Assembly (NCBI GenBank): GCA_963169455.1
Contig: CAUJDW010000111.1
Location: 1-64,000 of the forward strand
Reading direction: 5' to 3'
Length of the DNA stretch: 64,000 nt
DNA from: Bacteroidota bacterium
Lineage (GTDB): Bacteria > Bacteroidota > Bacteroidia > Chitinophagales > Saprospiraceae
Part shown: positions 31,254 through 40,452 of the stretch, piece after piece
How the letters are laid out: every line of letters begins with the position of its first letter
Position numbering within the stretch: position 1 is the stretch's first letter
Made by a program: the position numbers and the translations under genes
Notes under the pieces: generated by a model
Told to the model about the DNA's origin: nothing
The model's database searches: none
Seen by the model: only the letters and a program-made list of their open reading frames with translations

Positions 31254-31760
31254 TTAGCCCTGTTCCCTTATCCTTTCATAAACCTTAAATGTATAGGCGA
31301 ATTCGTTTTTCTCATCCGGCTCGTGGGGTTCGCTGGAGCGGAGGGCCCATTCATCCGGTTTCAGTTCCGGGAAGAAAACCTCGCCGCCTTTGATTTCCGT
31401 ATCCACCGCTGTGAGGTAAATGCGGCCGAGGAAAGGCATGCTTTGGCGGTAGATATCGCCGCCGCCGATGATGAAGGCTTCCTGTTCACCGTTGTCGTAG
31501 GCGATGGACAGGGCTTCCTCGACGGAGCGGGCGGACAGGCAGCCGGAGGCGATGAAGAAGGGGTTGCGGGAGACGATGATATTGGTGCGTTTGGGCAGGG
31601 GCATGCCGATGGATTCGAAGGTTTTGCGGCCCATGATGACATGGTGGTTGAGGGTGCGCCGTTTGAAGTACTTCAGGTCGGCCGGCAGATGCCAGGGGAT
31701 GCCGTTATCCTTTCCGATGACGCGGTTTTTGTCGGCGGCTACGATGGCGGAGACGATCAT
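31254..31760 (-). CDS. folA: Dihydrofolate reductase
   Basis: 168 residues with the DHFR landmarks: MIVSAIVAADKNRVIGKDNG, IPWHLPADLKYFKRRT (with the active-site Asp/Glu region), HVIMGRKTFESIG, NIIVSRNP, IIGGGDIYRQSMPF and a C-terminal FKVYERI. It reduces dihydrofolate with NADPH to supply one-carbon units for thymidylate and purines. It is the last gene of the mreBCD-mrdA group, 15 bases after mrdA, where rodA is more often found. Confidence 0.96.
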   Translation of the reverse strand: MIVSAIVAADKNRVIGKDNGIPWHLPADLKYFKRRTLNHHVIMGRKTFESIGMPLPKRTNIIVSRNPFFIASGCLSARSVEEALSIAYDNGEQEAFIIGGGDIYRQSMPFLGRIYLTAVDTEIKGGEVFFPELKPDEWALRSSEPHEPDEKNEFAYTFKVYERIREQG

Positions 31761-31775
31761 GCGGCGGTTTTTGAG

Positions 31776-33641
31776 TCAGGGTTTTTTCTCCACCAGGTTT
31801 GTTTCCTTCACCCGCTGGAGCAGCCATTCACGGCTGGGGTCGATGGAGCCTTTGAGTTTTTTTTCGATCATCATACTGGCGATGGGAGCGGCGAGCACGC
31901 CCCCGAAGCCGGCGTTTTCGACATAGACGGCGATAGCGATTTGGGGGTCATCTTTGGGGGCGAAGGCGAAGAAGATGGAGTGGTCTTCCCCCTGGGGGTT
32001 TTCGGCTGTACCGGTTTTTCCACAGACCGATATACCGGGAACCTGGGCCAGGCGGGCTGTGCCGGCCAGGGTGACCTTTTCCATGCCGTTGGCGACGATA
32101 TCGAAGTATTGTTTTTCGATGCCGGTTTCGTGGCGGGTAGTGAATTCCTTTGGGATGTTGAATTCATCCCCCATGATGACCTTTACCAGGTGGGGGGTGT
32201 AATAGTATCCCCGGTTGCCGATGATGGCGGCCAGGTTGGCCATTTGCAGGTTGGTAAGCAGCAGCTCGCCCTGCCCGATGCCGAGAGAGCGTATCCAGAT
32301 GGAGTTCCATTTCTGGCCGGCCTGCTGCCTTTCGAATTTGTCGTTATAGAATTTGGAGGAAGGGATGAAGCCATCTTTTTCCCGTGGCAGGTCGATGCCG
32401 AGTTCGCTTCCGAGCCCGAATTTTTTCAGGTAGCCATTAAACACATCCATTCCTTTCTGGGGGTTGTAGAACCCTCCTTCGCTATCGACGATATCGCGGA
32501 AGACAGTTACAAAATAAGCATTGCAGGAATACTGGATCGCACTTTCCACATCGGAACAATAAGGATGGCCGTGGCAGCCTGTCAGGCGCATTCCTCCGGC
32601 GTAGTAGGCGCCCCCGCAGGAGATGCCCCGGCCGGGGTTGAGCACCCCCGTTTGCATGCCGATCAGGGCCACGATGGGCTTGAAAAGTGAGCCCGGCGGA
32701 TACTGGGCCATGATGGAGCGGTCGAACAGGGGGTTATTTTCATCCTGTACCAGAGCGGCATAGGCTTCGCCGCGGTTTCGGTCGATGGCCAGTAGCCCGG
32801 GGTCGTAGGTGGGCGTGCTCACCATGGCCAGCACTTCGCCGGTTTTGGGGTCTATGGCGACGATGCTGCCGATTTTGTTGGCCATGAGTTCTTCGCCGAA
32901 GGCCTGCAGCGGCAGGTCGATGGTGGCCTGCAGGTCTTTTCCGGAAATGGGGTCTTTGTCCAGTTTGCCCTCCTGGTATGCCTCCACTTCGCGGCCCAGG
33001 TTGTCTTTGAGCACCAGTTTTACGCCTTTGTTGCCGCGAAGGGAATCCTCATAGGCCAGCTCCAGCCCGCCGGCGCCGATGTAGTCGCCTGAGGCGTATG
33101 GGCTGCCGGGTTTGTCGATGTCGCTGCGGTTCACTTCCCGGATATAGCCCAGCAGGTGGGCTGCGTTCTTGTGGGGATAGCCTCTGGCGTGGCGCAATAC
33201 CGGCCGGAATCCCGGAAATCGGTACAGTTGTTCTTCAAAACGAGCGAAGCCCGGGGCGGATATTTTGGTCAGGAATGGGAAGGGGACCGATTTGGAATAA
33301 CGTGGGTCGCGCCAGTTTTTGTTCAGGGTTTCCAGAAAATACTCCCTGGTGATGCCGAGCAGGCTGCAGAAGGCCGCCGTATCCATATCGGGGTTGATCT
33401 GGTTGTAGGTCACCATCAGGTCGTAGGTCGGCTCATTGTAAACGAGGATGTTCCCGTAGCAGTCGTAAATGGTGCCGCGGGCAGGATAGACGACCTGTTC
33501 GTCAATGGCTGTGGCGTCGGCTTTGGAGCGGTAGGAAGGGTCGAGCACCTGGATTTGCATGGCCCGGGCCACGAGAAAAGCCGAGGCTGCAATGAAGGCC
33601 AGCCTGATGATATATTGCCGTTGGCTGTTGTTCGTAGGCAC
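31776..33641 (-). CDS. mrdA: Penicillin-binding protein 2 (peptidoglycan transpeptidase)
   Basis: 621 residues from a GTG start that precedes a single N-terminal membrane helix (LAFIAASAFLVARAM). A pedestal/dimerisation domain follows (PARGTIYDCYGNILV). The transpeptidase domain has the SxxK serine in PPGSLFKPIVAL (about 317), SCN in YSCNAYF and KTG in VCGKTGTAEN (about 541). It cross-links peptidoglycan during cell elongation with MreBCD and the RodA glycosyltransferase. It lies 11 bases after mreD; the lack of rodA next door is unusual. Confidence 0.96.
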   Translation of the reverse strand: MPTNNSQRQYIIRLAFIAASAFLVARAMQIQVLDPSYRSKADATAIDEQVVYPARGTIYDCYGNILVYNEPTYDLMVTYNQINPDMDTAAFCSLLGITREYFLETLNKNWRDPRYSKSVPFPFLTKISAPGFARFEEQLYRFPGFRPVLRHARGYPHKNAAHLLGYIREVNRSDIDKPGSPYASGDYIGAGGLELAYEDSLRGNKGVKLVLKDNLGREVEAYQEGKLDKDPISGKDLQATIDLPLQAFGEELMANKIGSIVAIDPKTGEVLAMVSTPTYDPGLLAIDRNRGEAYAALVQDENNPLFDRSIMAQYPPGSLFKPIVALIGMQTGVLNPGRGISCGGAYYAGGMRLTGCHGHPYCSDVESAIQYSCNAYFVTVFRDIVDSEGGFYNPQKGMDVFNGYLKKFGLGSELGIDLPREKDGFIPSSKFYNDKFERQQAGQKWNSIWIRSLGIGQGELLLTNLQMANLAAIIGNRGYYYTPHLVKVIMGDEFNIPKEFTTRHETGIEKQYFDIVANGMEKVTLAGTARLAQVPGISVCGKTGTAENPQGEDHSIFFAFAPKDDPQIAIAVYVENAGFGGVLAAPIASMMIEKKLKGSIDPSREWLLQRVKETNLVEKKP

Positions 33642-33652
33642 TGCGGTCGGGT

Positions 33653-34174
33653 TTACGTTTCCGGGTCAAAAATGTAGGTTACGATGATAACAAAAATCAT
33701 GGACAGCGGAAAACTGTAGAGGGTTTTTAACAGGATATCCACAAAAAAAACGGGGGAAAAGGCGTCGAGGCTGTAGTAGAACAGCAGGTGCAAAACCATC
33801 ATCAGCGAGGCGTAGCGGAAAAACCAGGGAGCACCCATACGCGCCTTGTTGGGGCTGTGGTTGACATTGTACCCGTCACGGGGCTCCAGCCAGCCCAACA
33901 CCCAGGAACGGATATAGGCCGTCAGCACGCTGGCGCCGGCATGTACGCCGAGCGAGTCGTAGCTCATATCCACCAGCAGCCCCATTGCGAATGCAGCGGA
34001 CAGCACCACCACGCGCGGCGTGCGCAGGGGCAGCAGGATAATGAAAAGCGGGTACAGTATGAAATTGAAGAAAACGGGGCCCTCCCACCCGATCGACAGG
34101 CGCTTCAGGATGAACACCTGAAAGATCAGAAAGCCGATAAAACGGCCGATATGGATCAGAGTGGCGTTATTCAT
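33653..34174 (-). CDS. mreD: Rod shape-determining protein MreD
   Basis: 173 residues with about five hydrophobic helices and few conserved residues, as usual for MreD. The motif AAFAMGLLVDMSYDSLGVHAG resembles the MreD core (GLLxDxxxxxxxG). It overlaps the 3' end of mreC by 8 bases and precedes mrdA by 11, so identity is firm from order plus topology. MreD links MreC to the elongation machinery in the inner membrane. Confidence 0.9.
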   Translation of the reverse strand: MNNATLIHIGRFIGFLIFQVFILKRLSIGWEGPVFFNFILYPLFIILLPLRTPRVVVLSAAFAMGLLVDMSYDSLGVHAGASVLTAYIRSWVLGWLEPRDGYNVNHSPNKARMGAPWFFRYASLMMVLHLLFYYSLDAFSPVFFVDILLKTLYSFPLSMIFVIIVTYIFDPET

Positions 34175-34997
34175 TCCCGGCCTGGTCTAATTCTTCATGT
34201 TCTTCCCGCATCAGGTTGTTGACGACGTAAACGTATTCCACCTTGCTGAGGTCGTTGAACAACCTGACGGAAATGGTATAAAAATTTTCTCCTGGTTCGA
34301 TCCTGGCGCTTTCCACCCTCCCGATAAGGATGCCTTTCGGGAAGACCTGGGAGTAACCGCTGGTCTGCACCGTATCGCCCACGGCGAGCTCGGCATGCTT
34401 GGGGATGGCTTCCAGCTGCATGCGCAGGGGGTCGGAGCCGTTCCAGGTGAGGGTTCCGAAATAGCCGCTCCCGCGTAGCGCGGCCTTGATGCGGGTTTGG
34501 CTGTGCAGCACAGACATAACCCGGCAGTAGTGGTTGGTGGTTTCCCGGACGATGCCAACGATGCCCTCATCGGAGCCGATCACGCCCATGTGGGGTTTTA
34601 TGCCGTGTATCTCTCCCCGGTTGAGGCGCAGGGAGTTATTGGTGCTGACAATGGAATTGCTGACGACGTTGGCGCCGATAAAGGTAAACATCGGCGCGAG
34701 GGAATCCACCTGCATGGAATCCCGGAAAACGGCAGTCGAAAAGCGCGCGTTGTCGCGTTCTTCCATCAGTTTGATATTCCTGGCCTGCAGTTCGAGCACC
34801 CGGGCCTTGAGGCCCCAGTATTCCGTAGCTTTGTCCACCTGCCGTTCGGCGGCGGCGCTGAGCAGGCCCCAGGAATTGCTGAATATCTCCTTTTGCCGGT
34901 GATTGTACTGTACGATGAGCACGAGGGAAACCGCTTCCAGCAACACAAAAGCCAGAAAGCCACCGTAAGCCGCAAACAACTGTAACAGGCCCCGCAT
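34167..34997 (-). CDS. mreC: Rod shape-determining protein MreC
   Basis: 276 residues: one N-terminal membrane helix (GGFLAFVLLEAVSLVLIV), a helical coiled-coil stretch (about 55-95, KARVLELQARNIKLMEERDN) and the beta-rich MreC core beginning TFIGANVVSNSI, with MGVIGSDEGIVGIV and YSQVFPKGILIGRV. MreC is the periplasmic scaffold that activates PBP2. It follows mreB by 37 bases and overlaps mreD. Confidence 0.95.
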   Translation of the reverse strand: MRGLLQLFAAYGGFLAFVLLEAVSLVLIVQYNHRQKEIFSNSWGLLSAAAERQVDKATEYWGLKARVLELQARNIKLMEERDNARFSTAVFRDSMQVDSLAPMFTFIGANVVSNSIVSTNNSLRLNRGEIHGIKPHMGVIGSDEGIVGIVRETTNHYCRVMSVLHSQTRIKAALRGSGYFGTLTWNGSDPLRMQLEAIPKHAELAVGDTVQTSGYSQVFPKGILIGRVESARIEPGENFYTISVRLFNDLSKVEYVYVVNNLMREEHEELDQAGNE

Positions 34998-35034
34998 GTG
35001 CGTGGGGGTTTATCTTAAACTAAACGAGTCCCTT

Positions 35035-36066
35035 TTAGACGCTCTTCCGGTCGATGAGGAAGGAGAAGCGGTTCGTATTCCTCAGGGCGATGCCAGTGCC
35101 GCGCACAACCGCGCGCAGGGGGTCTTCCGCGACGATCACCTTGAGCTTGGTTTTGGCGGCAATGCGCTTGTCCAGCCCGCGCAGGAGGGCGCCGCCGCCG
35201 GTGAGGTAAATGCCGGTCCGGTAAATGTCGGAAGCCAGTTCCGGAGGAGTTGTTTCCAGCGCCTTCAGAATGGCATCCTCGATCTTGGAGATGGATTTGT
35301 CCAGAGAATGAGCGATCTCACTATAGGATATTTTGATCTGCTTGGGAATGCCGGTCATCAGGTCGCGCCCGTTGACGGCAAAATCTTCGGGCGGCGTGTC
35401 CAGCTCGTGCAGGGCCGAACCCACCTGAATCTTGATCTGTTCGGCGGTGCGCTCCCCGATGAGGATATTGTGCTGCCGCTTCATGTAGCTGACGATATCG
35501 TTGGTGAATTCGTCGCCGGCAATGCGGATGGACTGGTCGCAGACGATGCCGGAAAGGGCGATCACAGCGATCTCGGTAGTGCCGCCGCCTATATCGATGA
35601 CCATATTGCCCACGGGCTCTTCCACGTCGAGCCCGATGCCGAGCGCGGCGGCCATGGGTTCGTGGATGAGGTAGGTCTCTTTGGAATCAACGTGGTCGGC
35701 GGAGTCGAATACGGCGCGTTTTTCCACTTCGGTGATGCCGGAAGGAATGCAGATCACCATTTTCATGTGGGAAAAGAACCGGCGTCGTTTGCCGATCATG
35801 TTGATCATGCCCTCGATCATGCTTTCCGCCGCCTGGAAGTCGGCGATGACGCCGTCTTTGAGCGGGCGCACGGTTTTGATGTTCTCGTGCGTTTTTTCGT
35901 GCATTTGCATGGCTTTGTTGCCCACCGCGATGGTTTCTCCGCTGCGGCGGTCGATAGCCACTATGGAAGGTTCGTCAACGACGATCTGGCCGTCCTGTAT
36001 GATCAGGGTATTTGCGGTACCCAGGTCTATGGCGAGTTCTTGGGTAAAAAAGTTAAACAGTTTCAT
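35035..36066 (-). CDS. mreB: Rod shape-determining protein MreB
   Basis: 343 residues from ATG 36066 (a TTG directly before gives one extra Met). Actin-fold motifs: phosphate 1 LAIDLGTANTLI, phosphate 2 MVIDIGGGTTEIAVI, adenosine loop TGGGALLRGLDKRI, and LIHEPMAAALGIG. MreB filaments position the wall-elongation complex. It heads the mreB-mreC-mreD-mrdA-folA operon. A GC-rich hairpin is seen in its leader. Confidence 0.97.
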   Translation of the reverse strand: MKLFNFFTQELAIDLGTANTLIIQDGQIVVDEPSIVAIDRRSGETIAVGNKAMQMHEKTHENIKTVRPLKDGVIADFQAAESMIEGMINMIGKRRRFFSHMKMVICIPSGITEVEKRAVFDSADHVDSKETYLIHEPMAAALGIGLDVEEPVGNMVIDIGGGTTEIAVIALSGIVCDQSIRIAGDEFTNDIVSYMKRQHNILIGERTAEQIKIQVGSALHELDTPPEDFAVNGRDLMTGIPKQIKISYSEIAHSLDKSISKIEDAILKALETTPPELASDIYRTGIYLTGGGALLRGLDKRIAAKTKLKVIVAEDPLRAVVRGTGIALRNTNRFSFLIDRKSV

Positions 36067-36370
36067 CAACGCTGTTCTCCGGGTTTAAATAAGCTCCACT
36101 GGTTATTACTCCGGGCGGGCGCTTTCCCGCCGGGCCATGAAATTAGCAATTTTTTCAGTTTTTTCCGCCCGCTTTCGCTTTTTATGCGGTTGCGCTGCGT
36201 GGAATAAAGGCTGCGGAGCCCGAAACGGACCCGCAAAATTGCTGAATTTCCATTTACGGCGCAAAGCAACGCAAAATTCCTGGAAAAAGGAAATAATGCG
36301 ATGCTATTAATAATGGCATAAACCGGTGATTTCAAGGCTGTTCTTTACCGGGCGCCCGGCCTGCCGGCAA
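36067..36370. promoter_or_regulatory. mreB leader region with GC-rich hairpin
   Basis: In this 304-base spacer the minus-strand leader holds a strong stem (about 36110-36135; cggcggg pairing with cccgcccg around a short loop) some 45 bases before the mreB ATG. No gene and no convincing TAnnTTTG element were found. The stem could affect mreB expression or terminate the upstream M16-like transcript. Confidence 0.4.
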
Positions 36371-37642
36371 TCAGACGCCGACTACCACTTCCCACATGTC
36401 TTCCCGGTTGAGGTAGCGCTGCGCCAGGCTTTGCAGTTCTTCGGCGGTGATGGTGCGCACTTTCTCCGTCAGGCTTTCGAAGTATGACATGGGCAGCTCT
36501 TCCATGGCCTGGGTGCGCACTACTTCCGACACGTTGAACGGGCCGTCAAGCATGGTCAGAAAGTTGCCCATCAGGTAATTGCGCACCATGGACAGCTCTT
36601 CTTCATCTATGCGTTCTTCCTGCAGCAGCCTCATTTCATGGTAGATCTGTTGCAGGGTGTCGTTCACGAATTCATTGCCGGCTTCCGTGCCGATGTACAT
36701 GCAGCCGTCGTAGTGCATGGCGTCGAGCATGGAGTAGATGTTGTAGGTGTATCCTTTTTCCTCGCGGATGTTGGCCATCAGGCGGGAGCCGAAATAACCG
36801 CCCAGTATGGTGTTGAGCACATACATGCCCGCGTAGTCGGGGTGGTGCCGGTTGAAGAGGCGGCGGCCGATGCGGATGGCGGCCTGCACCGTATCGGGGC
36901 GGGTGATCTTCACGGCTTCGGGTTTCTCGGGGGCAGGCGGCAGGGTGGCTGTGGCCGGCTGCCCGGGGCGGATGGCCCGGCTGAGGCTTTCGTTGATCAT
37001 ATCCAGCATGGCGGGGCTCGCTTTGCCGCTGATGAAAGCGATACAGTTGCTGCTGTTGTACAGGCGCCCGAAATGCTCGGCCAGGTCTTCCCGTTTCAGC
37101 GCCGCATAAGTTTCCGGGTAGCTGTTGTAGCCGTAGGCGTGCTGCGGCCCGAACATGAGCTCCGTGATCTGGCGGTAGGCCACCACGTCGTTTTTGCTCA
37201 GGTCCACTTCAAGCCGCCGCTGGTTGCGCCGGATGAAAGCCTGCAGCTCGTCCTCCGGAAAGGCCGGTTCGGCCAGCATATCGGCCAGCAGCGGCAGGGC
37301 TTTGTCGAAGTGCTTGGACAGGCTGTACAGAATGGCGTTGGAGGTGTCCATTTGAAAGGGGAAGCTCAGGCTGCACCCGTAAAAATCCATCTGCTCGGCG
37401 ATCTGATGAGCCGTGTAATGGCGGCTGCCTTCCTTGATCTGTCCGGCCGTGGCGCGGGCCGCCAGGGGCTTGCGTTCGAAGGGCCGCCCGGCCATGAAGG
37501 CCAGCTCCAGCTTGGCGACTTCCTGCGTGCCCATCTGTATTTCGTACAATTCGATGCCATTGTCCAGGCGGTGCACGGGTATCTCCGGCAGGCGCAGGGC
37601 GCCGATTTCCTGAATAGGTGGTGCTTTTTTTCGGTTGAGCAT
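36371..37642 (-). CDS. M16-family peptidase-like protein lacking the zinc motif
   Basis: 423 residues with two M16 half domains (N-terminal about 1-205, C-terminal about 210-423). The place where active members have HxxEH reads ARATAGQIKEGSRHYTAHQI, with no such motif. The C-terminal half keeps the NTILGGYFGSRLMANIREEK region, with KGYTYNIYS, which binds substrate in the partner subunit. In Bacteroidota such proteins usually pair with an active M16 subunit encoded next door; none is adjacent here. No signal peptide is seen, so it should be cytosolic. Confidence 0.88.
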   Translation of the reverse strand: MLNRKKAPPIQEIGALRLPEIPVHRLDNGIELYEIQMGTQEVAKLELAFMAGRPFERKPLAARATAGQIKEGSRHYTAHQIAEQMDFYGCSLSFPFQMDTSNAILYSLSKHFDKALPLLADMLAEPAFPEDELQAFIRRNQRRLEVDLSKNDVVAYRQITELMFGPQHAYGYNSYPETYAALKREDLAEHFGRLYNSSNCIAFISGKASPAMLDMINESLSRAIRPGQPATATLPPAPEKPEAVKITRPDTVQAAIRIGRRLFNRHHPDYAGMYVLNTILGGYFGSRLMANIREEKGYTYNIYSMLDAMHYDGCMYIGTEAGNEFVNDTLQQIYHEMRLLQEERIDEEELSMVRNYLMGNFLTMLDGPFNVSEVVRTQAMEELPMSYFESLTEKVRTITAEELQSLAQRYLNREDMWEVVVGV

Positions 37643-37693
37643 AAGCCTGGCGGTTGTGTTTGCTGTTGTTTAGGTTTGAAAAAGGGCGGCAGG

Positions 37694-37701
37694 CAAAGCT
37701 A
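37694..37701 (-). promoter_or_regulatory. TAnnTTTG promoter element of the M16-like gene
   Basis: Minus-strand TAGCTTTG matches the -7 consensus, about 50 bases before the ATG at 37642. It lies in the divergent spacer shared with dnaN. Confidence 0.45.
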
Positions 37702-37823
37702 GGCATTCCCCCCTGTTTTGTCATATACATCACCGGAAGGAATTTTTTGAGGCCGCCGCCGGAAAATGGCGCTTTTTCAACAGGCTGTGGATTATTCTTC
37801 CGGTAAATGTTGCCAAGAAAAGC

Positions 37824-37831
37824 TATTTTTG
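37824..37831 (+). promoter_or_regulatory. TAnnTTTG promoter element of dnaN
   Basis: TATTTTTG matches the -7 consensus, about 41 bases before the chosen dnaN ATG at 37873. It also shows that the longer frame from 37807 is not the start. Confidence 0.5.
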
Positions 37832-37872
37832 TGTTTTCTTCAACTCGTCAAAAAACCCTACCGGATAAACTT

Positions 37873-38988
37873 ATGAAATTCAGCGTTTCTTCATCCGAGC
37901 TTCTGAAACAACTGCAGGTGGTAGGCGGGGTGATTGGCCCCAACACCGTCCTGCCCATCCTGGAAGATTTCCTGTTCACCATATCCAAGAACAAGCTCCA
38001 GATCGCCGCCACCGACCTGGAAACCTCCATCACCACCGAAATCGAAGTGATGGCCGATACCGACGGCGCCGTGGCCGTTCCGGGCAAGATACTCATGGAA
38101 ACCTTGAAAGCGCTGCCGCAGCAGCCGATCACCTTTTCCATCAATGAAGAAACCCGGGGCATAGAGATCACCTCCGCCTACGGAAAATACAAGCTCTCGG
38201 GCGACAACAGCGAGGATTTCCCCCGCATTCCCGAGCCGGATTCGGTTGATACCGTCGACATCCCGTCTCAGGCGCTCAGCCACGGCATCAGTAAAACCAT
38301 CTTCGCGGCCAGCAATGACGAGCTGCGGCCAGCCATGACCGGGATTTATTTCCAGGTCGATTTCAACAAACTCACCCTCGTGGCTACCGATGCGCACAAA
38401 CTGGTGAAATACACCTTCCACGAAGTCGGCGGAGAGGTATCCACCTCCTTCATCGTGCCCAAAAAGGCGCTCAACCTGCTTCGGAACGCCCTGCCGGCCG
38501 GCGATAAGGTGAAGCTCTCCTTCAACACCCAGAACGCCTTCTTTTCCTTTGGAAATACCGAACTGGTCTGCCGGCTGATCGATGCCCGCTACCCGGACTA
38601 CAACGCCGTCATACCCATCGACAACCCGAATATCCTGACGCTTTCCCGGCAGGATTTCCAGAACTCGCTCAAGCGGATTGCCATCTACGCCAATAAAACG
38701 ACCAACCAGGTCGTGCTCAACGTCAACGAAGGCAGCCTGACCATTTCCGCCCAGGACCTGGACTTCGCCAACGAAGCGACCGAACAGCTGGCCTGCACCT
38801 ACGACGGCAACCCGCTCACCATCGGCTTCAACGCCAAGTTCCTCATCGAAATGCTGGGCGTACTGGAGTCCGAAGAGGTGAAAATGGAACTGGCCACCCC
38901 CACCCGGGCAGGCATACTGTTGCCCGTGGAGGAAACGGAAGGCGAAGAGATACTGATGCTCGTCATGCCCGTCATGCTGAGCAATTGA
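37873..38988 (+). CDS. dnaN: DNA polymerase III beta subunit (sliding clamp)
   Basis: 371 residues from ATG 37873, the normal length of the family. Motifs: MKFSVSSSELLKQLQVVGGV, VLPILEDFLFTI, LQIAATDLETSIT, GKYKLSGDNSEDFPRIPEPD, KLTLVATDAHKLVKYTF, CRLIDARYPDYNAVIP and LLPVEETEG, with the C terminus MLVMPVMLSN. It forms the ring that tethers the polymerase and is the docking site for MutL-type QxxLxP motifs. No dnaA or recF lies beside it. Confidence 0.97.
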   Translation: MKFSVSSSELLKQLQVVGGVIGPNTVLPILEDFLFTISKNKLQIAATDLETSITTEIEVMADTDGAVAVPGKILMETLKALPQQPITFSINEETRGIEITSAYGKYKLSGDNSEDFPRIPEPDSVDTVDIPSQALSHGISKTIFAASNDELRPAMTGIYFQVDFNKLTLVATDAHKLVKYTFHEVGGEVSTSFIVPKKALNLLRNALPAGDKVKLSFNTQNAFFSFGNTELVCRLIDARYPDYNAVIPIDNPNILTLSRQDFQNSLKRIAIYANKTTNQVVLNVNEGSLTISAQDLDFANEATEQLACTYDGNPLTIGFNAKFLIEMLGVLESEEVKMELATPTRAGILLPVEETEGEEILMLVMPVMLSN

Positions 38989-39087
38989 GGTTTACGGAGT
39001 TCCTTTTGAAAATCCTGAGCCAGTCCGGCGGGCATCTGCAAGGCGCCTGCCCACCCCCATCTGGCCGCCAAGAAAGCCAAGCGATCT

Positions 39088-39546
39088 ATGAAATTTTCCT
39101 ATCTGTTCCTGTTCCTGTCCGTTACCCTGGCGGCTTGTAAAAATGAGCCCGCCCACCCGGAAAAGCCGGAAGATGTGTTAAAGCAGTATCAGGCAGGCAT
39201 CGACAAAAACGACTTCGAAACAGCCGGCGAACTCAGCACGCCCGCCGGCCGGCAATGGCTCGCCGAACTGGCCAAGATCATCGCCAGTGAACAGGCTGAC
39301 TCCACTATGCTGGATACCCGCTTCCTTTCCCTGCAGTGCGAAGGGGAGGGCGACACCCTGCTCTGCCACTGCGTCCTTCAGGACCAGTACGAAAAATACC
39401 CGGCCGAGTACAGGCTCATTCGCCTGGACGGCCGCTGGCTGGTCGATGCGCCACAGGAAGAGATCATCATAGAAAATGATGTCATCGATGCCGTGCCCGA
39501 CAGCCTGCTGGACCAGATGATGGAGAATGAGATGCAGGAACAGTAA
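39088..39546 (+). CDS. Small lipoprotein, possibly NTF2-like
   Basis: 152 residues with a lipoprotein signal (MKFSYLFLFLSVTLAAC; Cys17). The pattern PEDVLKQYQAGIDKNDFETA, then LSLQCEGEGDTLLCHCVL and YRLIRLDGRWLVDAP, resembles the DUF4878/NTF2-like lipoproteins that follow a short helix with a curved sheet. Function unknown. The tail is very acidic. It sits between dnaN and nadD on the same strand with spacers of 99 and 43 bases. Confidence 0.82.
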   Translation: MKFSYLFLFLSVTLAACKNEPAHPEKPEDVLKQYQAGIDKNDFETAGELSTPAGRQWLAELAKIIASEQADSTMLDTRFLSLQCEGEGDTLLCHCVLQDQYEKYPAEYRLIRLDGRWLVDAPQEEIIIENDVIDAVPDSLLDQMMENEMQEQ

Positions 39547-39589
39547 GCGGCCAGGCGGAATTTTTGCATTCTGAACACCACACAGCTTT

Positions 39590-40180
39590 ATGGCGCCTCA
39601 AGCCGAAAAAACAGGGCTGTTCTTCGGATCTTTCAACCCCGTGCATACAGGGCACATGGTCATCGCCAATTTCATGGCCACCCGCACAGGCCTGAAGCAG
39701 GTGTGGCTCGTCGTTTCCCCCCATAACCCGCTCAAGCCCCGCCATGGGCTCGCCCGCGACCACGACCGCCTGCACCTGGTGCGCCTGGCCATTGGCGACA
39801 ACACCCATCTGCGGGCCTCCGATATCGAATTCGGGCTGCCCAAACCTTCCTACACCATCGACACCCTTGCCTATCTGCGGGAAAAATACCCGGAGAAAAC
39901 TTTTGTCCTGATCATGGGCAGTGACAACCTGGCCACCCTTCACAAGTGGAAAAACTACGACATCCTGCTGCGCGATTATGAGATTTACGTCTACAACCGC
40001 CCGGGCTACAGCCCCGGCGAATTTGCCTCCCATCCCCACGTCCGCTGCTTCGACGCCCCCCTGATGCAGCTCTCTGCGAGCTATATCCGCGACTGCATCC
40101 GTGCAGGCCATTCGGTGCAGTACCTCGTGCCCGATGCCGTCTTCCGGTATCTGGAAAGCAGCGGGCTATACAGGCAGTAA
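39590..40180 (+). CDS. nadD: Nicotinate-nucleotide adenylyltransferase
   Basis: 196 residues. The nucleotidyltransferase signature GLFFGSFNPVHTGHMVIANF (HxGH at 19-22) opens the protein; KPSYTIDTLAYL and LIMGSDNLATLHKWKNY are typical NadD regions, and LSASYIRDCIRAG is the C-terminal ISSTxIR-type motif. It joins ATP to nicotinate mononucleotide in NAD synthesis. It follows the small lipoprotein; a long imperfect hairpin lies past its stop. Confidence 0.95.
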   Translation: MAPQAEKTGLFFGSFNPVHTGHMVIANFMATRTGLKQVWLVVSPHNPLKPRHGLARDHDRLHLVRLAIGDNTHLRASDIEFGLPKPSYTIDTLAYLREKYPEKTFVLIMGSDNLATLHKWKNYDILLRDYEIYVYNRPGYSPGEFASHPHVRCFDAPLMQLSASYIRDCIRAGHSVQYLVPDAVFRYLESSGLYRQ

Positions 40181-40193
40181 ACGGTGAGGGCGT

Positions 40194-40282
40194 TCCGGAA
40201 AGCCCCGGGTGGGAAGGTTGGTAAGGTTGGGAATGCTGGCGAGCCATAGCTCCAATATTCCGCTCCCCGGGGGCTTTCCGGA
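40194..40282 (+). terminator. Long-loop inverted repeat after nadD
   Basis: 13-base perfect arms (40194-40206 and 40270-40282; tccggaaagcccc and its complement) lie right after the nadD stop, separated by 63 bases. No T-run follows, so a terminator role is only possible. Confidence 0.4.
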
Positions 40283-40377
40283 GCAGCCTCAATAGTACGT
40301 CAGTGGACAGTACATCAATAGCATAGGATATTCTGTTGCCAGCCGATGCCCCTTAAACCCGATCCGGAAAACAATAT

Positions 40378-40385
40378 TAACTTTG
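40378..40385 (+). promoter_or_regulatory. TAnnTTTG promoter element of porZ
   Basis: TAACTTTG matches the -7 consensus, about 67 bases before the porZ ATG at 40453. No clear -33 element was seen. Confidence 0.45.
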
Positions 40386-40452
40386 GGGGTTTAGTTATTG
40401 GGGAATGAAAGGCGCGCGGGCCCGGTAGCCCGGGCCATTACAAAACAGGTAT

